From: Omphalotus guepiniiformis
Taxonomy: Eukaryota > Basidiomycota > Agaricomycetes > Agaricales > Omphalotaceae
Direction of reading: 5' to 3'
Length of the DNA stretch: 64,000 nt
Assembly (NCBI GenBank): GCA_028554645.1
Contig: JAQOOI010000074.1
Location: forward strand, 186,001-250,000
Position 1 is the first letter of the stretch. Each line of letters starts with the position of its first letter. A model generated the notes under the pieces. The model saw only the letters and a program-made list of their open reading frames with translations. It was not told the DNA's origin and ran no database searches. Below, piece after piece: positions 33,550-45,416 of this stretch. A program made the position numbers and the translations under genes.

Positions 33550-33848
33550 GGTGGTTTGGAATTAAGGCGTAGAAAGTTTATCGAACGTTCGATTGTTGAC
33601 TCACTTGTGCGACTGTTTAGTCAGCGATGCACTGCAAGTGGGTCCGAGGCGGGCCGATGAGGTCAACCTGAATTTGCCATGACTTTCTCGCAAGGATTTG
33701 CGTACATACATATGTACTGTACATAAAATTATATACACCTCCTCTTTGGGCCGACTAATTACTAGTGTGCACTGCGCGTACTCAAAAGGAGGAGATCATC
33801 AACAAGGTCGTGGGCGAACATTTGACTCTGACTAGTCCGAGCTTCGGA
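33550..33848. promoter_or_regulatory. Promoter region of the Bax-inhibitor gene
   Basis: No coding sequence. The region holds the 5' flank of the Bax-inhibitor gene and the 3' flank of hydrolase copy A, including the short AT-rich patch TATATACACC near 33732. Confidence 0.35.
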
Positions 33849-35109
33849 CTAGTAGTAGTACACATCCTCATCATCACCTTCTGGGTCCCATCCAGCGTCC
33901 CTCAAAGCAACTTCCCATGGTGAGGTTACTTCCTTGGGTGCAGGTGGTATTTCACCTTGTGTACACTCCACCACCAGTTCATGTAGCAAATTGTTGATTC
34001 TTAAGAAATTCATTAGCTCCAGAAAATTGGAAACTATCTAATATTCAATTAGCGACTCACTGTTCAGAAAGGTCAACGCACATAAGGTGAGTTGCATGAG
34101 GTATTGTCGAGAGGGAGACCTTTACTCCTGCCAGTTCGAGCTGTCTTTGAAATTTGTGGGTATATTCAAGCGGGTATGCCAGATCGTCCTCTCCATATAT
34201 CAGCTTCACGGGGCATGAAATTCGTGACAGGGAAGAGATTGGGTGTGCTGTTCGGTTGTGCAGAAAGTCATATGTTGCCATTCGAAATATATCAAGAGTG
34301 TCGTAATTCCAATTATCCATGCATTCTGGGAGTGCTATCTGTATCATCCTGTACGAGAATGAAGACATATTCAGACACAGTGTGATTGGTACTTACGCTC
34401 TCATCATAGGGGTAATGTTGTTATTCACGTTGTATTGCATGACTCCGTAGCATGCCTCCAACAACAATTCTTGGTCTAGAGTACACCGATCCTGGTATGC
34501 AGACACCCATATTTCATACCATTCCTGATGTCCCTCCGCAGCTTCGGGTAATTCTTCAAGACACATCTGGGACATTAGAAACAGTGACAGAACTCTGTCT
34601 GGGTGCAGAACGGCGATTTGAGTTGCAACTGTCGTAGAAGACGATACGGCGGCGATGTGGCACGGAGGCAACTTCAAGGTGGCCTAGGTTTAACAGATTT
34701 GCGGTTCAAGAGTGGGTTATGATAGTTTTACTAGAGCAAAACTCACCATTAATTCCGCAATTTCTTCGGCGGCATCCGCCTGTCCATAGCCATTTGGTGC
34801 CCTAGGTCCACCTGTGCGCCCATGAAAACGGAGGTCGAAAGTAACAAGATTAAACTTTCGGAGAAGAGGATCTGCAAGTTGGCCTGAAGAACAATCAGAT
34901 ACTATTTCTAAACGGGGAAGCAAGATGAAAGAGGGCGCTCCTTTGCGCCACTTACAATGCCACATCGACTTTGTAAACAAAATGGGATGAATAAACACGA
35001 CAGTGGGAAGCTTCTCGTCTATAGCCTCTGCCATCGTTGAATTGGGAGTGGAGATCGTATAGTTGAAGTTGACGATGCCCGAAGATGTTTTTACTGCGAC
35101 AGTGGGCAT
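33849..35109 (-). CDS. Alpha/beta hydrolase, tandem copy A
   Basis: First of three paralogues. Start MPTVAVKTSSGIVNFNYTIS, then LPTVVFIHPILFTKSMWHC (strand 3 and oxyanion region), joined by a GTAAGT intron to QLADPLLRKFNLVTFDLRFHGRTGG and ADAAEEIAELM. The nucleophile region is HIAAVSSSTTVATQIAV, aligned with the GxSxG elbow, and the cap is rich in LSLFLMSQM. Then come the Asp segment CPVKLIYGEDDLAYPL and the His segment IPHATHLMCVD. The C-terminus ends DEDVYYY with the stop at 33849-33851. This matches single-domain fold-1 hydrolases (enol-lactonase or haloperoxidase-like). Both glycines of GxSxG are replaced (A-V-S-S-S), so activity is uncertain, but the candidate Ser, Asp and His are present. 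Cytosolic (no signal peptide). Very similar to copy B. Confidence 0.85.
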
Positions 35110-35651
35110 GATGGGAGAAATTTAGAGAGAGCGAGAGAAGGGCGTACAACAACCGGGATCATGATGGCGTTGTGCATTTCTATGTTGGCTGGTGACTTTG
35201 GGTCACTGTTAAGTGAGTTCACATCATGCCGAAGAATGCCATATTAGGTTCCTGAGGTCGCAGGCATCAATTCTTCAGGCAGAAGTTGCGGATTTCACAC
35301 ACCATTTCATTTCATCAGCCTGCCAAAACACTACCGGGAATCTATAGGAATAATTAACAGACAGCTTCCAGGCTCTCTGATTATTCTTCTTTCTGCAGCA
35401 TGATCCGTTTCCTGCGTCAAATAGTACGAGTACGAGCTCACATAGATGGTAAGAACGGAATTTGAACACATCAACAAAGGAATTCCATTACATGTATCCT
35501 AATTGCGCGAAATTTTGTTATCGTCTATAGATAAGGATGAGATAGAAATAAGAGAGAATACAAGTATAGCTTACATATTAAACGTTACAATACCCTCTTC
35601 AAGCATCCTGTCCCCAACCCAGCTTCCCGCAATGGAAGTGTTCAACCTCAT

Positions 35652-36971
35652 TTACGTTAAAGGTCCATCTTCGTCATCTCCTTCTGGATTCCAACCAACG
35701 GCTCTTAAATCGGCTTCCCATGGTGAGGTAACTTCCCCAGGCGCAGAAGAAATTTCATTTTGTGTATTCTCAACAACAAAATCGTGGAGCATTCTATCGA
35801 CTCTAAGGAAGCCATCAGTTTACATGCAGCCGAAAGAACACGCCAAAAGGATAGATCAGAACTCACTGTTCATAACGATCAATACACATAAGATGAGTCG
35901 CGTCGGGCATTGTCGACAGAGAGACCTTTACCCCAGCACTATTCAGCTGCCTTTGGAATTTTCGGGTGTACGATAATGGGTACGCCAAGTCATCTTCCCC
36001 GTACACGAGCTTTACAGGGCCCGAAATTCGAGACAGGGATGGTATTGAATGGGCTATTCGGTTGTGGAGAAAGTCGAATGTCGCCATTCGAAATATGTCG
36101 AGAGTTCCATAATGCCAATTATTCATACATTCTGGAATTGCTATCTGTATCATACTATTCAAAGATACTCATGAACATTCTGCAAGATTATGGCTGAGGA
36201 CTTACGCTCGCATCATGGGGGTAATATTGTTATTCACATTATATTGCATGACTCCATAGCAGGCCTCCATCAAAAGTTCATGCTCGACAACGTGTGGGTC
36301 TGGATACGCGGATACCCATCTCTCGTACCATTCTTGATGACCCTCAGCGGCTTCGGGTAACTGGGAAAGGATTCAACATCAGAATTTTGCGGAACCGGTC
36401 AGTAAGGAAGTCACGAACTTCTTCGATACACATCTGGGACATCAAGAACAAAGACAGGACTCTTTCTGGGTACGAAACCGCTATTTGAGTCGCGACGGTC
36501 GTGGCAGAAGACACTGCGGCAATGTGACATGGAGGCAATTTCAAGGTAGCCTGAAAATTCTATTGTTCGCCAGCGAGTCATGTCAACAGTCTGAGGGAAC
36601 TCTTACCATCAACTCTGCAACCTCCTCTGCAGCCTCCACCTGACCATAGCCATTAGTTGCTCTAGGTCCGCCAGTCTTCCCATGGAAACGGAGGTCAAAG
36701 GCGACGAGGTTGAACCTTCGAAGGAGAGGATCGGCAAATTGACCTGACACGATATTTGAATAAGTTTGTTTCTAAAGGGGAAGTGAAAATGAAAGAGGCG
36801 TGCGGTGCGCCACTTACAATGCCACATCAACTTTGTGAACAGTATGGGATGGATGAACACGACAGTTGGTAGACTTTCGTCTATAGTTTCTGCGTCCATC
36901 GAATTGGGAGTTGAAATTGTATAATCGAAATTGACGACTCCCGTAGCTGTCTTTACCGCGACGGTGGGCAT
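35652..36971 (-). CDS. Alpha/beta hydrolase, tandem copy B
   Basis: Close paralogue of copy A with the same exon pattern. Start MPTVAVKTATGVVNFDYTIS (an upstream in-frame ATG at 37085 exists but is not aligned in copy A). Then LPTVVFIHPILFTKLMWHC, HIAAVSSATTVATQIAV (elbow A-V-S-S-A), NNNITPMM, IQIAIPECMNNWHYGTLDIF, GPVKLVYGEDDLAYPL and MPDATHLMCID, ending EGDDEDGPLT with the stop at 35652-35654. The candidate triad residues are present but the elbow glycines are missing. Near identity with copy A across exons and partly introns points to a recent duplication. Substrate unknown. Confidence 0.85.
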
Positions 36972-37405
36972 GCTGAGAGAAGACTCGGAGTGCCAAAGAG
37001 AGGGATCTTGAGAGCAAAACGATGAGCTGTAACAGATAGGCAAATATAATCTAGTAGGTTCGCTCATTTGTATAGTATCCCGCAACTTAAAATTACTATT
37101 GAGCGTTCCGGGTGTCCCGGATTGTTCGCACTATGCCGAGCAATGCCACAACATGGTCGTCACCTCGCGGACACATACATATATGTAGGAGCAGCAGAGG
37201 TTTTCACACACCCTTTCAGCTCTTTTGATTCTGATTTTCTTTAGAAGTACGGACGTCCAAGACTTTGGTGAATCCTTGTGGTTTCCATCACGAAAGTAGT
37301 CTTGGAGGATATGTAGTGGCATCAAGCAGGCAAAATCGGAGAATTCATTACGAACACATCACGAATATGATTGTGAGCAATTAATATTTATCAGCGTGTC
37401 TGTTG

Positions 37406-38755
37406 TCATTCGTAGTGAGGTTGACTTCGTTTGAATAGGAGAATGAAGCTCACATGTATTATAAGATTAGAGTCGTACTCGTTGTCATCTGGATCCCAGC
37501 CAGCTTCCTTCAATACCGCATCCCACGGAGATCTGACAACGTCTGTTGACAGTGTAGGACGTATCATTGCACCACCTGAATTTGCTATGACAAAATCATG
37601 TATTGCGGGATTGATCCTACTGCGATCAGTACCCATGATTTGGATGAAGAAGTGAAAGCCACGTACTCGCGCCCGTAGTCCACGCACACAAAATGAGGTG
37701 CATTAGGGACTATAAGAAGCGAAGCATCGACACCAGCCTCTTTGAGATCGGACAAGAACTCCTCGGTGTAGGAAAGTGGATACACAACATCTCCTGTTCC
37801 ATACACGAGTTTCACAGGACATGATATTCGAGCGAGCGCTGCTTTTGAGTGTGCTTTCCGTGCGATGAAGAAGTGGTACCCAACGATACGGTAAACATCC
37901 AGATTCTCATAGCCGTAAATTCTCTGAGCAACTGGGACTGTTATGTGAATCAATCTATAGAAAAGTCAGCCAGAGCTGTATTCAATGATACTTGAACATA
38001 CGCTCGCCCCAGATTAGTTATATTGTTACTGAACATGTACTGGGAAACCCCGTAGGCGCATTCCATCAGGGGCTCTGTGTTCATCGTTGACGGATCGGGG
38101 AAAGCAGATATCCACGTATCATGAACCTGCTTGTGACCTTCGCTGATATCCGGAAGCTAAAACAGACGCGTGGAATTAGTCGATATGTAAGTAGAAAGTT
38201 CACTATGAAGATGTACCTCCTCCAGACAGAGGTGCGATATAAAGAATAGCGATAGGACACGGCTGGGATATGTTATCGCCAGCTGACACGCAATAGTCGA
38301 CCCTAAGGACATGGCTACGACGTGACATGGAGGAAGTTGTAGCGCATCCTAAAATATTAAATGCATTTCAAACGCAATTCAAAGGCAACCAAAGTACTGA
38401 CCATGAGCTTCGTTACATCCTCAGCCGCTTCTACCTGCCCATAACCAAAAGGAACCTTATCCCCTCCCGTAGCACCGTGGCCCCGGAGGTCAAAGGCAAC
38501 CAGGTTGAAACTTCGTAGCTGAGGATCAGCAAATTGGGCTTCTCGGAACACACAAGTTACTCAAACGGCCAAGGCTCACAGAGGTGTGAAGTGGGACTCA
38601 CAATGGAACACGTGCTGAGCGATAGCAGTGGCATGAATGAATAATACAGTCGGTAGACTCCTGTCAATGGTAGGCGAGTTCTCTGAAGTCGGGGTACAGA
38701 TCACATAATCGAACAAGACTTTTCCTGTGCTGGCTTCGACCTCGACGACTGGCAT
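37406..38755 (-). CDS. Alpha/beta hydrolase, tandem copy C (divergent)
   Basis: Third, more divergent paralogue. Start MPVVEVEASTGKVLFDYVI, LPTVLFIHATAIAQHVFHC, then QFADPQLRSFNLVAFDLRGHG and the elbow HVVAMSLGSTIACQLAI (A-M-S-L-G, keeping the second glycine lost in copies A and B). Then VYRIVGYHFFIARKAHS, CPVKLVYGTGDVVYPL (acidic residue D) and PNAPHFVCVD (His). The C-terminal part SPWDAVLKEAGWDPDDNEYD aligns with the tails of A and B. The frame ends at 37406, but a GTGAGC donor in the last codons (ACAT|GTGAGC) and an ACAACAG acceptor would give a slightly different ending, so the 3' limit is uncertain. Copy C may be nearest to the ancestral, active form. Confidence 0.83.
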
Positions 38756-39915
38756 TTCACTTGACTGAAAAGAGGACGATATGTAGTGGTGGTAGTTCGA
38801 GGGTATGAATGAGGAGTAAAGCAAGGCTGTTCCACGCATTATTTCTCCATTTCAGCCTATAGCACACACAAAGAAAGAATACATCAGAAAAATGTCAGAT
38901 ATCCATCATGATATACCTATGTCTAAGCCTACCAGATTGAGTTCGTGAGCTCTCCTGAGCTCTACAACAAGATCCAAGCTGTACGATTACCCCTTCCACA
39001 GTCATGACCGGAACAGGTTGATCGAGAAAATGCCGTTGATACCTACTCTCATAGGGTCAACATCTGGAGCTATTTTGTTAGATGTACATGCAGCTCTGTA
39101 GAATTGCAATCATAAATTCGGGAAGGGCGCAATGAGCAAAAGGAATGATCATGATGCAAAACAGCCATAAAAAGCTCACCAGTGCACATATCGCTTCATG
39201 AAACATCAGTCCGCCGCTGTATAGTACAATATCTTTTGGCTCGGCGAGCCGCGATTCCGAAACAGTGTGGGCCACTAGCATTGCTGAGAATTGGGTCGGG
39301 CGACCACGTCGGGGTCACATTTACCACCCTTGGCATATATCCCCCTAGTCATTTCCAAGATTCGGTAAGGCCACTCTGGATCTTGACAGTAAACGGCTGA
39401 ACAGCTTAGAAACAGCGATTCGACGACTCGAGCCTCGACGTCCCTGAGTCAATGAAAGAAATTGCATCTGACCCTGTGATTACGTATACATAACCGCCAA
39501 GGGTACAGTAGTACTTCATGAACGCAATACATGCTACTGTATGTTGAGCAACACAGCTTCAAATTCAAGCAGCAAATTGGAATGACAAGCGTTCCATTCA
39601 AATATTTCCAGCTACACTAAGTACACTGATAGCAGTAATCTACTGAATGCTACAAAAAGATCGCGTGTCCGGCAACGATGTCAAGTAAAAATACAAAGGA
39701 GTGATTATAATGCTAGCAAGTGATGCAAGGAGCGGTAACACAAAAACACAGGAGTCGGAAAGAGAGAGAGGGGATATCCAAAAGAAAGCATCGTATAATA
39801 CATAGATTAATGATCCATCATGATGGGGGGCTGCTAAATTACGAGGATAGCACGGTGAAAAAAAAAATTCGTATGTATACTCATGATAGAACGTGAACGC
39901 GTGAACCGGAATCAA
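38756..39915. other. Intergenic region between hydrolase C and PRM1
   Basis: About 1.16 kb without a credible gene. Short frames on both strands lack motifs. It contains the promoter of copy C and the 3' flank of PRM1, including an A run at about 39859-39868. Confidence 0.4.
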
Positions 39916-42900
39916 CTAGATAGCCACCACCGTAAACGGATTCGTCGAATAACTCTTCCGAGCAGGGGCATGTTCAACAGTCACTCGATGTTCATCATCA
40001 AAAGGCGTCGCGAATGGATTCACATTCGAGGATTGGCGCGCGTGAGTGGTCGTCAACAACCTCGTCACTGGCGTTACAGAGGCTGAACCACCATCAATCG
40101 CCGTCGTTGTCGGGGGTATAGGCATCTTCCAAGCAGGTACAGACGAAGAACGACGATGTCTGTCTTTAGGCGCAGAAAGTGCAGGAGGGCGTGTAGGCTG
40201 CAACGTCGGGAGGCCAGTGAACCCGTGATGAAGAGGCGGTGCGAGCGCGCTATGGTCCATCTCTACCTGTGAACTTTCGTATACAGAGTTCACATCATCG
40301 GGAACGCTGACGTTCTGACGTAGTGATGGTCGAGGCGGTAGAACGGGAGGAGGCGCCCGGCCAAAGCTCCTTCTGGTGGGAGAGAGCATGTCTATCCAGG
40401 GTGCTATGCGAGTCAACTCAGGAGAGGTAGACCATCGTGATGGTGGCTCGTCAATACCGCGAGCATCACGATCCTGAGCCTGCTGCCGTATTGTCGAAGC
40501 ACTCTCAATTGAAATACGCAGGTTCGGACGAGAGCGGCCCATGGTAGCCTCATCGGTCTCGGGGTGCTCTGGTTCGACAGATTTCCTTCCGAGCATCGTA
40601 GCAACACGGCTGAACCAAGCAGTATTTCTCTGACCTTCCGCACGTTCTTCAGTATCTTGATCATTCGTTACCTCCTCCTTTGCAGGTTTGCGAGAAACAA
40701 TGGACATCATTTTCATCGGCTTGCTGATGGTTGGGAAAGGACGTTTGCGAGAACCGAAGAAGTTCTCCCAACTTTTGCCGGGAGCTGGGTCCGGTGAGCT
40801 ACCACGGTTGGTACTGACATTAGATGCCACGTTCGCTTCGACGGGGAAGCTTCCTGGGACTCTAGGACCAATATCGGGAAGTGGAGTGAAGGAGCGAAGG
40901 TTAGTCTCAGGAAGAAGAGACTTCTCTTGAGGTTGACCCGAACGGAAAGGAACAACTAGTCCGTCAATACCGCTCCTTTGCTGCCTCTCCCATCGTCGTC
41001 TTTTTCGCTTTTCAACCCAAGCCTTGCCATACAAGTGCCAGAGAAGTATACAAAGCGCCATCAAAACAACGAAACCCCAAAGCCCCATGAAGATCCCAAA
41101 CATGATTCGTTCCTTCCTCAGTGACTCCTCATAGGCGTTCACCAGTTTCCCGACAATCCCACCATTGCCATCTGAACCATCGCCGATGGCAGCAGCAGCA
41201 ATGGGCTGCGAGGCCTCATTGATATCTTGTGGGGAGAGTACGAGAACGCTGTCGTTTACACGGGGCATGTCAACGTGAAGATTGTCGTGCAAGAAGGTGA
41301 GCGCGTCCTCGATGGCGTCAACTTTAGAACCGATAAAGCATTGAATGAATTCCTGCACAGGTTGTTCGAGAATTGTCCCATTGAAAACATCCGAGACCAC
41401 GTCTTGAATGTCCTGATAGAATGCATTGACCGTGTCGTTCAGAGTTGTCGTGGTGCTGTTTACCCATCCAAACAACCCATCGTTTATAGTGGACTGCACG
41501 TCGTCTACCTGAGCATTGACACTAGTAGCGTAAGCAGCAGACTGATTGTACATGCTCGCATTGATTGACGTAGCAATGGTGTTTGAGAAGTCAGTGGCGG
41601 TAGACGCAGCTCGCTCGGAGTATTTAGCTTCGAGTGGGCCAATAGCAGCCAACTGTATCTGCACAGACAACAGACCGAAAAAGCCTATGAGGAAGCAAGC
41701 CAAGGCCGGCGGGTGAAAAATGTAGTGCAGGAACCAAGATATGTTGGTGTACGCAGTAGGGGACAGATGAAGACGGGCAGACATCTGGTTGAGTATACGC
41801 GTAATGAGTGGATGTGCACTCTGTGCTTGCAGCATCAAGAGATTGTGATCGGTAAGTGACACCTGAGGAGCACCGCCAGCACCTTTATAATAGAGCGTAG
41901 GGTCCGTCGTCCAAGCCTCCCGTGTGTATTGGAGATGATTCTGTTGGCAACGCCATTTGTACCACTCCAATAAACAATTGAGTCCAATGAGAACAAGAGC
42001 GAGTAGAATGATGATGATAGTTCCAATCTTCGCCACCTTTATCAGGTCTTGACCCAAGTCGTCAACAACTGAAGTATCAAGTTGGTCGCAGAATACAAGA
42101 GTATTCTGCTGAGGCACGGGAAGAATGGAGGAATTGAAAGAGAGTCCACCAAAAGTGTCGTTAATATCTTTCTTCAACAACTCGAAGGGCGTGTCGATGC
42201 TAAGCTACAGCGTGAGCACGACAAACTACAACTGCAAGAATTTAGGCACGTACACAGCTTCAATCTTATCCTTCAATTCAGAGAATGTAGGGAGCGAACT
42301 GTTCAGCTTCGTGAGAGAATCCGTAAAGCTACTCGGCAAGGTAACATTATCAAGAGCGCTGAGGTCTGGAGACGGGATCTGAGGCGCTGAGATATCATTG
42401 AAAGGATTGACTTTGTTGATGGCGTTAATAGCAGTCGTAATAGCGGAATTAGCAGTTGAAATGCTATCTTCAATGGCTGTTTGAATTCCCGAAGCTGTGG
42501 ACTTCACCACGTCGCTAAGCTAAGCTACACTCAGTACATGATCAACACAGACTACGTTCTCCACTCACCTCCTGCACAGCACTGATGACCAAAGAAAGCG
42601 CACCCCGTACTACCAACTCCACGAAACATAGGAACGTAGAGCGATAGATATCGATGATGAAGTTGATGATTGCTTCCATGATTGTCAAGGCAAGAACGAG
42701 AGTAGCACGAGCAGCATTCATAGATGCATTGACTGCATCTGCAAATTGCTCGTTCGTCGCGACAGCCATATATCTGGGCATGCTAGCAGCAGCAGTGGCA
42801 GCTTTTTCCGCGGCCTTGCAGCTAGCAACCAAATCAGTCTTTGCGCCAGCAATGGAATCCTGCGCCGAGGACAGTGAAAGCTGGAGACGAAATGCGATGA

Positions 42901-43036
42901 AGAGAAGAGAGAGAATCGGATAAGCCAGCCATGTGAGAGAGAGAAGATGGGGTAGTTCAAGGTAAGGCTTCAAGGTAGAGGATGAGATGGAAGATGTTGA
43001 GTGAGCGTCGTACGTCGGGGGTGGGGAGAGAGACAT
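39916..43036 (-). CDS. PRM1: Plasma-membrane fusion protein PRM1
   Basis: PRM1 acts at cell-cell contact in mating and hyphal fusion, helping plasma membranes merge. Three exons fit. The first (from 43036) reads [13 protein letters not shown], then [22 protein letters not shown] (TM1) and [29 protein letters not shown] (TM2). The second runs [19 protein letters not shown] to DKIEAV. The third, via a 54-base GTACGT intron, starts [26 protein letters not shown], then [26 protein letters not shown] (TM3), [22 protein letters not shown] (TM4), a large N-glycosylated loop, and [25 protein letters not shown] (TM5). A long Ser/Pro-rich cytosolic tail to 39916 follows. Order and loop pattern match fungal PRM1, although the tail is long. 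It lies about 10.8 kb from the pheromone gene. Confidence 0.92.
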
Positions 43037-44013
43037 GCCAGAGGTCGACCGGCGACGTCGAGATAAAGTCTAACGTTAACGGAGGTCGTGAAAGAAAAAG
43101 AGGAGGAAAAGAAAACTTCTTGTAGTATTCTTTTGAGGCTCCATTACTGCTCCTGCTATTGTGGCCCAGGTCATTGTTCTTTCGTGTAACATGCCCGCCA
43201 ACTGAACAATGACTCTCGATGGATGCCGTAATTTCCCTTTTGGTACTCACTTTATTGTTCATGGTGCCGACGTTTTACATAACCTGACTGCAGTTTATGT
43301 ATGCAGTAAATTGGACGAACGTACTGCCTCGATTCATGCAGACGGTCAGAATTTAACAAACGAGTCGAAGAGACTCACAGCGAAAGAGAGGGAAATGATC
43401 CAGAGATTCAATCCGTTCCGGCAGTTGCCGGCATAATTATACGCGCTTGGACAAGGACATTGTCATTCTCTGTGCTCGGTCCTTGTTTTCATGGTATCCT
43501 GTCTTCCACGTTCCCTCCCATTTGCGTATATAAACAATTATTGAAACTCGTGCAGCGCTGTGCTTCTCCGTGTGTCGGTAAACATATACCGCAAACAGAC
43601 CGCAACCACAAAACAACAATTACATGGCCGGAACTCACAAGTCAGTTGCTGTATACGTGACGGTATATAAAACACTGCCCAGTTGCCGTGTGTATGATCC
43701 GTCGACGCAAGAATTGTAAACGGACAGAGATATTCAAATCGGTAGTTCGCTGCTCAAATCGATACGTAAACACTCTATCTTCAGTTATAGACTCTGTGAT
43801 ATACTTGACCGGAACCAACGGTAATCCTAATGTACATACATACAACCAATCAAGAGTGCCACATCGGCAGACCTCAACGCTTCATCAGCTTGGTACCTCC
43901 CAGCCCTAGCAGATCGGGCGGCGCCCAACACACCAGCCAAAAAAAGGCCAACAAAATAGATCTCGCCCACGCGAAATCAGTTTCCCAAAATCTTCCTTTC
44001 CTTTCTATTTGTC
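43037..44013. other. Intergenic region upstream of PRM1
   Basis: About 980 bases without a recognised gene. It should hold the PRM1 promoter. By eye I could not fix a clear pheromone-response element. Small frames on both strands have no signal peptide or domain. Confidence 0.4.
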
Positions 44014-44631
44014 CTAATCAGCGTCCTCGATAGCGCGTCCATGGGTTTTCGATTCAGTTTCATGAGTATCAGAAGAATCCTTCGAGTCCTTATCAGTCGA
44101 ATCCTTTTCGTCCTTGCCTGAACTGGAGTCCGAGTCCGAGGGGCCAGCATTGGAACTATAGTCGGCATTATGAATTTGGCGTTTCCAGGGAGGTGCAGGC
44201 ATACGCTCAACGGTGCTGACAGGTACTCCCTCAGCGAGAGGGGCACGAGGTACAGGTGCCGCTGGGACCGCAGCAGGAAGTGCAGGGGGAGTGAAAGGAG
44301 AGCTGCGAGGGGTCTTCGGCGGTGAGCCCGCGGGGAGAGGTGGAGGAACGTTAGCGGGTGCTGCATTCGGCGCTCCATCAGGTAGGTCGCGCTTGTATCT
44401 GTGCATATTCTGTCCGTTGAAATATTCACCGCGAGCTTGCCAGTGAGTTCCTGGTAGATCATCCCTAATTATCATCTCCGAGCCTTGAGTTTGCGCTTCA
44501 GTAGAACGTGAATGTATATGTTGACGTGGATTGAGGGTGAATGGTGCAGAAGATGGCGGGATAGGCAACGCGCGAGTCGCGCCCAAGAGATACAGCGTCA
44601 GTAAGATGACAGAAGATGCTTGCGCTCGCAT
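44014..44631 (-). CDS. Secreted Pro/Ala-rich protein with dibasic cleavage sites (205 residues)
   Basis: The start at 44631 (MRAQASSVILLTLYLLGATRA) gives a clear signal peptide. A longer in-frame start at 44724 would hide it and is not preferred. The mature part has two KR dipeptides at residues 80-81 (HRYKR, then DLPDG) and 150-151 (PPWKR, then QIHNADYSS). These would be good Kex2 sites and would cut out a Pro/Ala-rich peptide of about 70 residues. The tail (about 160-205) is Ser/Asp/Lys-rich and acidic. There are no cysteines in the mature protein and no anchor. It may be a kexin-processed secreted peptide precursor. Function unknown. The frame is intronless. Confidence 0.7.
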   Translation of the reverse strand: MRAQASSVILLTLYLLGATRALPIPPSSAPFTLNPRQHIHSRSTEAQTQGSEMIIRDDLPGTHWQARGEYFNGQNMHRYKRDLPDGAPNAAPANVPPPLPAGSPPKTPRSSPFTPPALPAAVPAAPVPRAPLAEGVPVSTVERMPAPPWKRQIHNADYSSNAGPSDSDSSSGKDEKDSTDKDSKDSSDTHETESKTHGRAIEDAD

Positions 44632-45416
44632 ATTGACGGTGTATAGAGATGTGTGAATGCTAGAATTGAGGATCTTGAGTTTGCTAGGCTGAAAAAGATA
44701 GTCAAAGTAGGAGGTAAGAGGCACCTAAGTGGCGAGTTTCGCACGGTTTATACAGCGCGTTATATAGTCACGTGGTAATCATGACAAAATCTTTGAGCGG
44801 GCCGGACATCCGGTATATCTTTCGTCCCTTTCGTACTGAATCTATTCAACATTTTTCTCATCGCATCTGACTTGTCTCTTCAAGTCTTTCATTCTATGGC
44901 AATATCAGAAACTTATACGAACTTCCCTGCGTTCCTGCACAACATGACCAGCCAAGCAGAATAAGTACGTTATTCAATATCTTGACTCTTTAACTTTCCG
45001 ATTTGCGGCGACGAGTGTTATCTTTACTCTCTGTATCTTAAAAAACATCATGCTCTCATCGCCTTTCTTCAACTACTGCATGCACTCATCACGACGACTC
45101 CCTTGCGACATCAGCAAACCACCTGAAAGAGTACTTATGCTCGCGTTTACCGTCTGATATGCCTCACTCCTATCTCCATCGTAGCAAGAAAACATGACGT
45201 GTGGCCATCAACGAGCGAAGCACGCTTGATCATGGGATAACAAGAACTCTACTTCCAGATATAAATCTTGTACGCCCGCCCAGCAATACACGCGGCTGGA
45301 TGCGAACCCATATGCAACCGACCGCAGTTCTTCGAAATTCGAAGAAACCATTACCACATCGTGAATGATGTATATAAGGACTAGCAGACAATGGTTTGTC
45401 TTGCTAGCCCGTCATT
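44632..45416. promoter_or_regulatory. Divergent promoter region with TATA box for the GH92 gene
   Basis: Between the divergent secreted-protein and GH92 genes. TATATAAGGA at 45371-45380 lies about 45 bases before the GH92 start codon. An out-of-frame ATG at 45391 would lie at or before the expected transcription start. No gene is seen in the rest. Confidence 0.5.

Noticed and set aside
42190..42260. Very short (33-base) intron in PRM1 after KFLQ
   Set aside because: A 54-base intron with a GTACGT donor just upstream and the same acceptor gives a clean junction ([11 protein letters not shown]), so no unusual intron is needed here.
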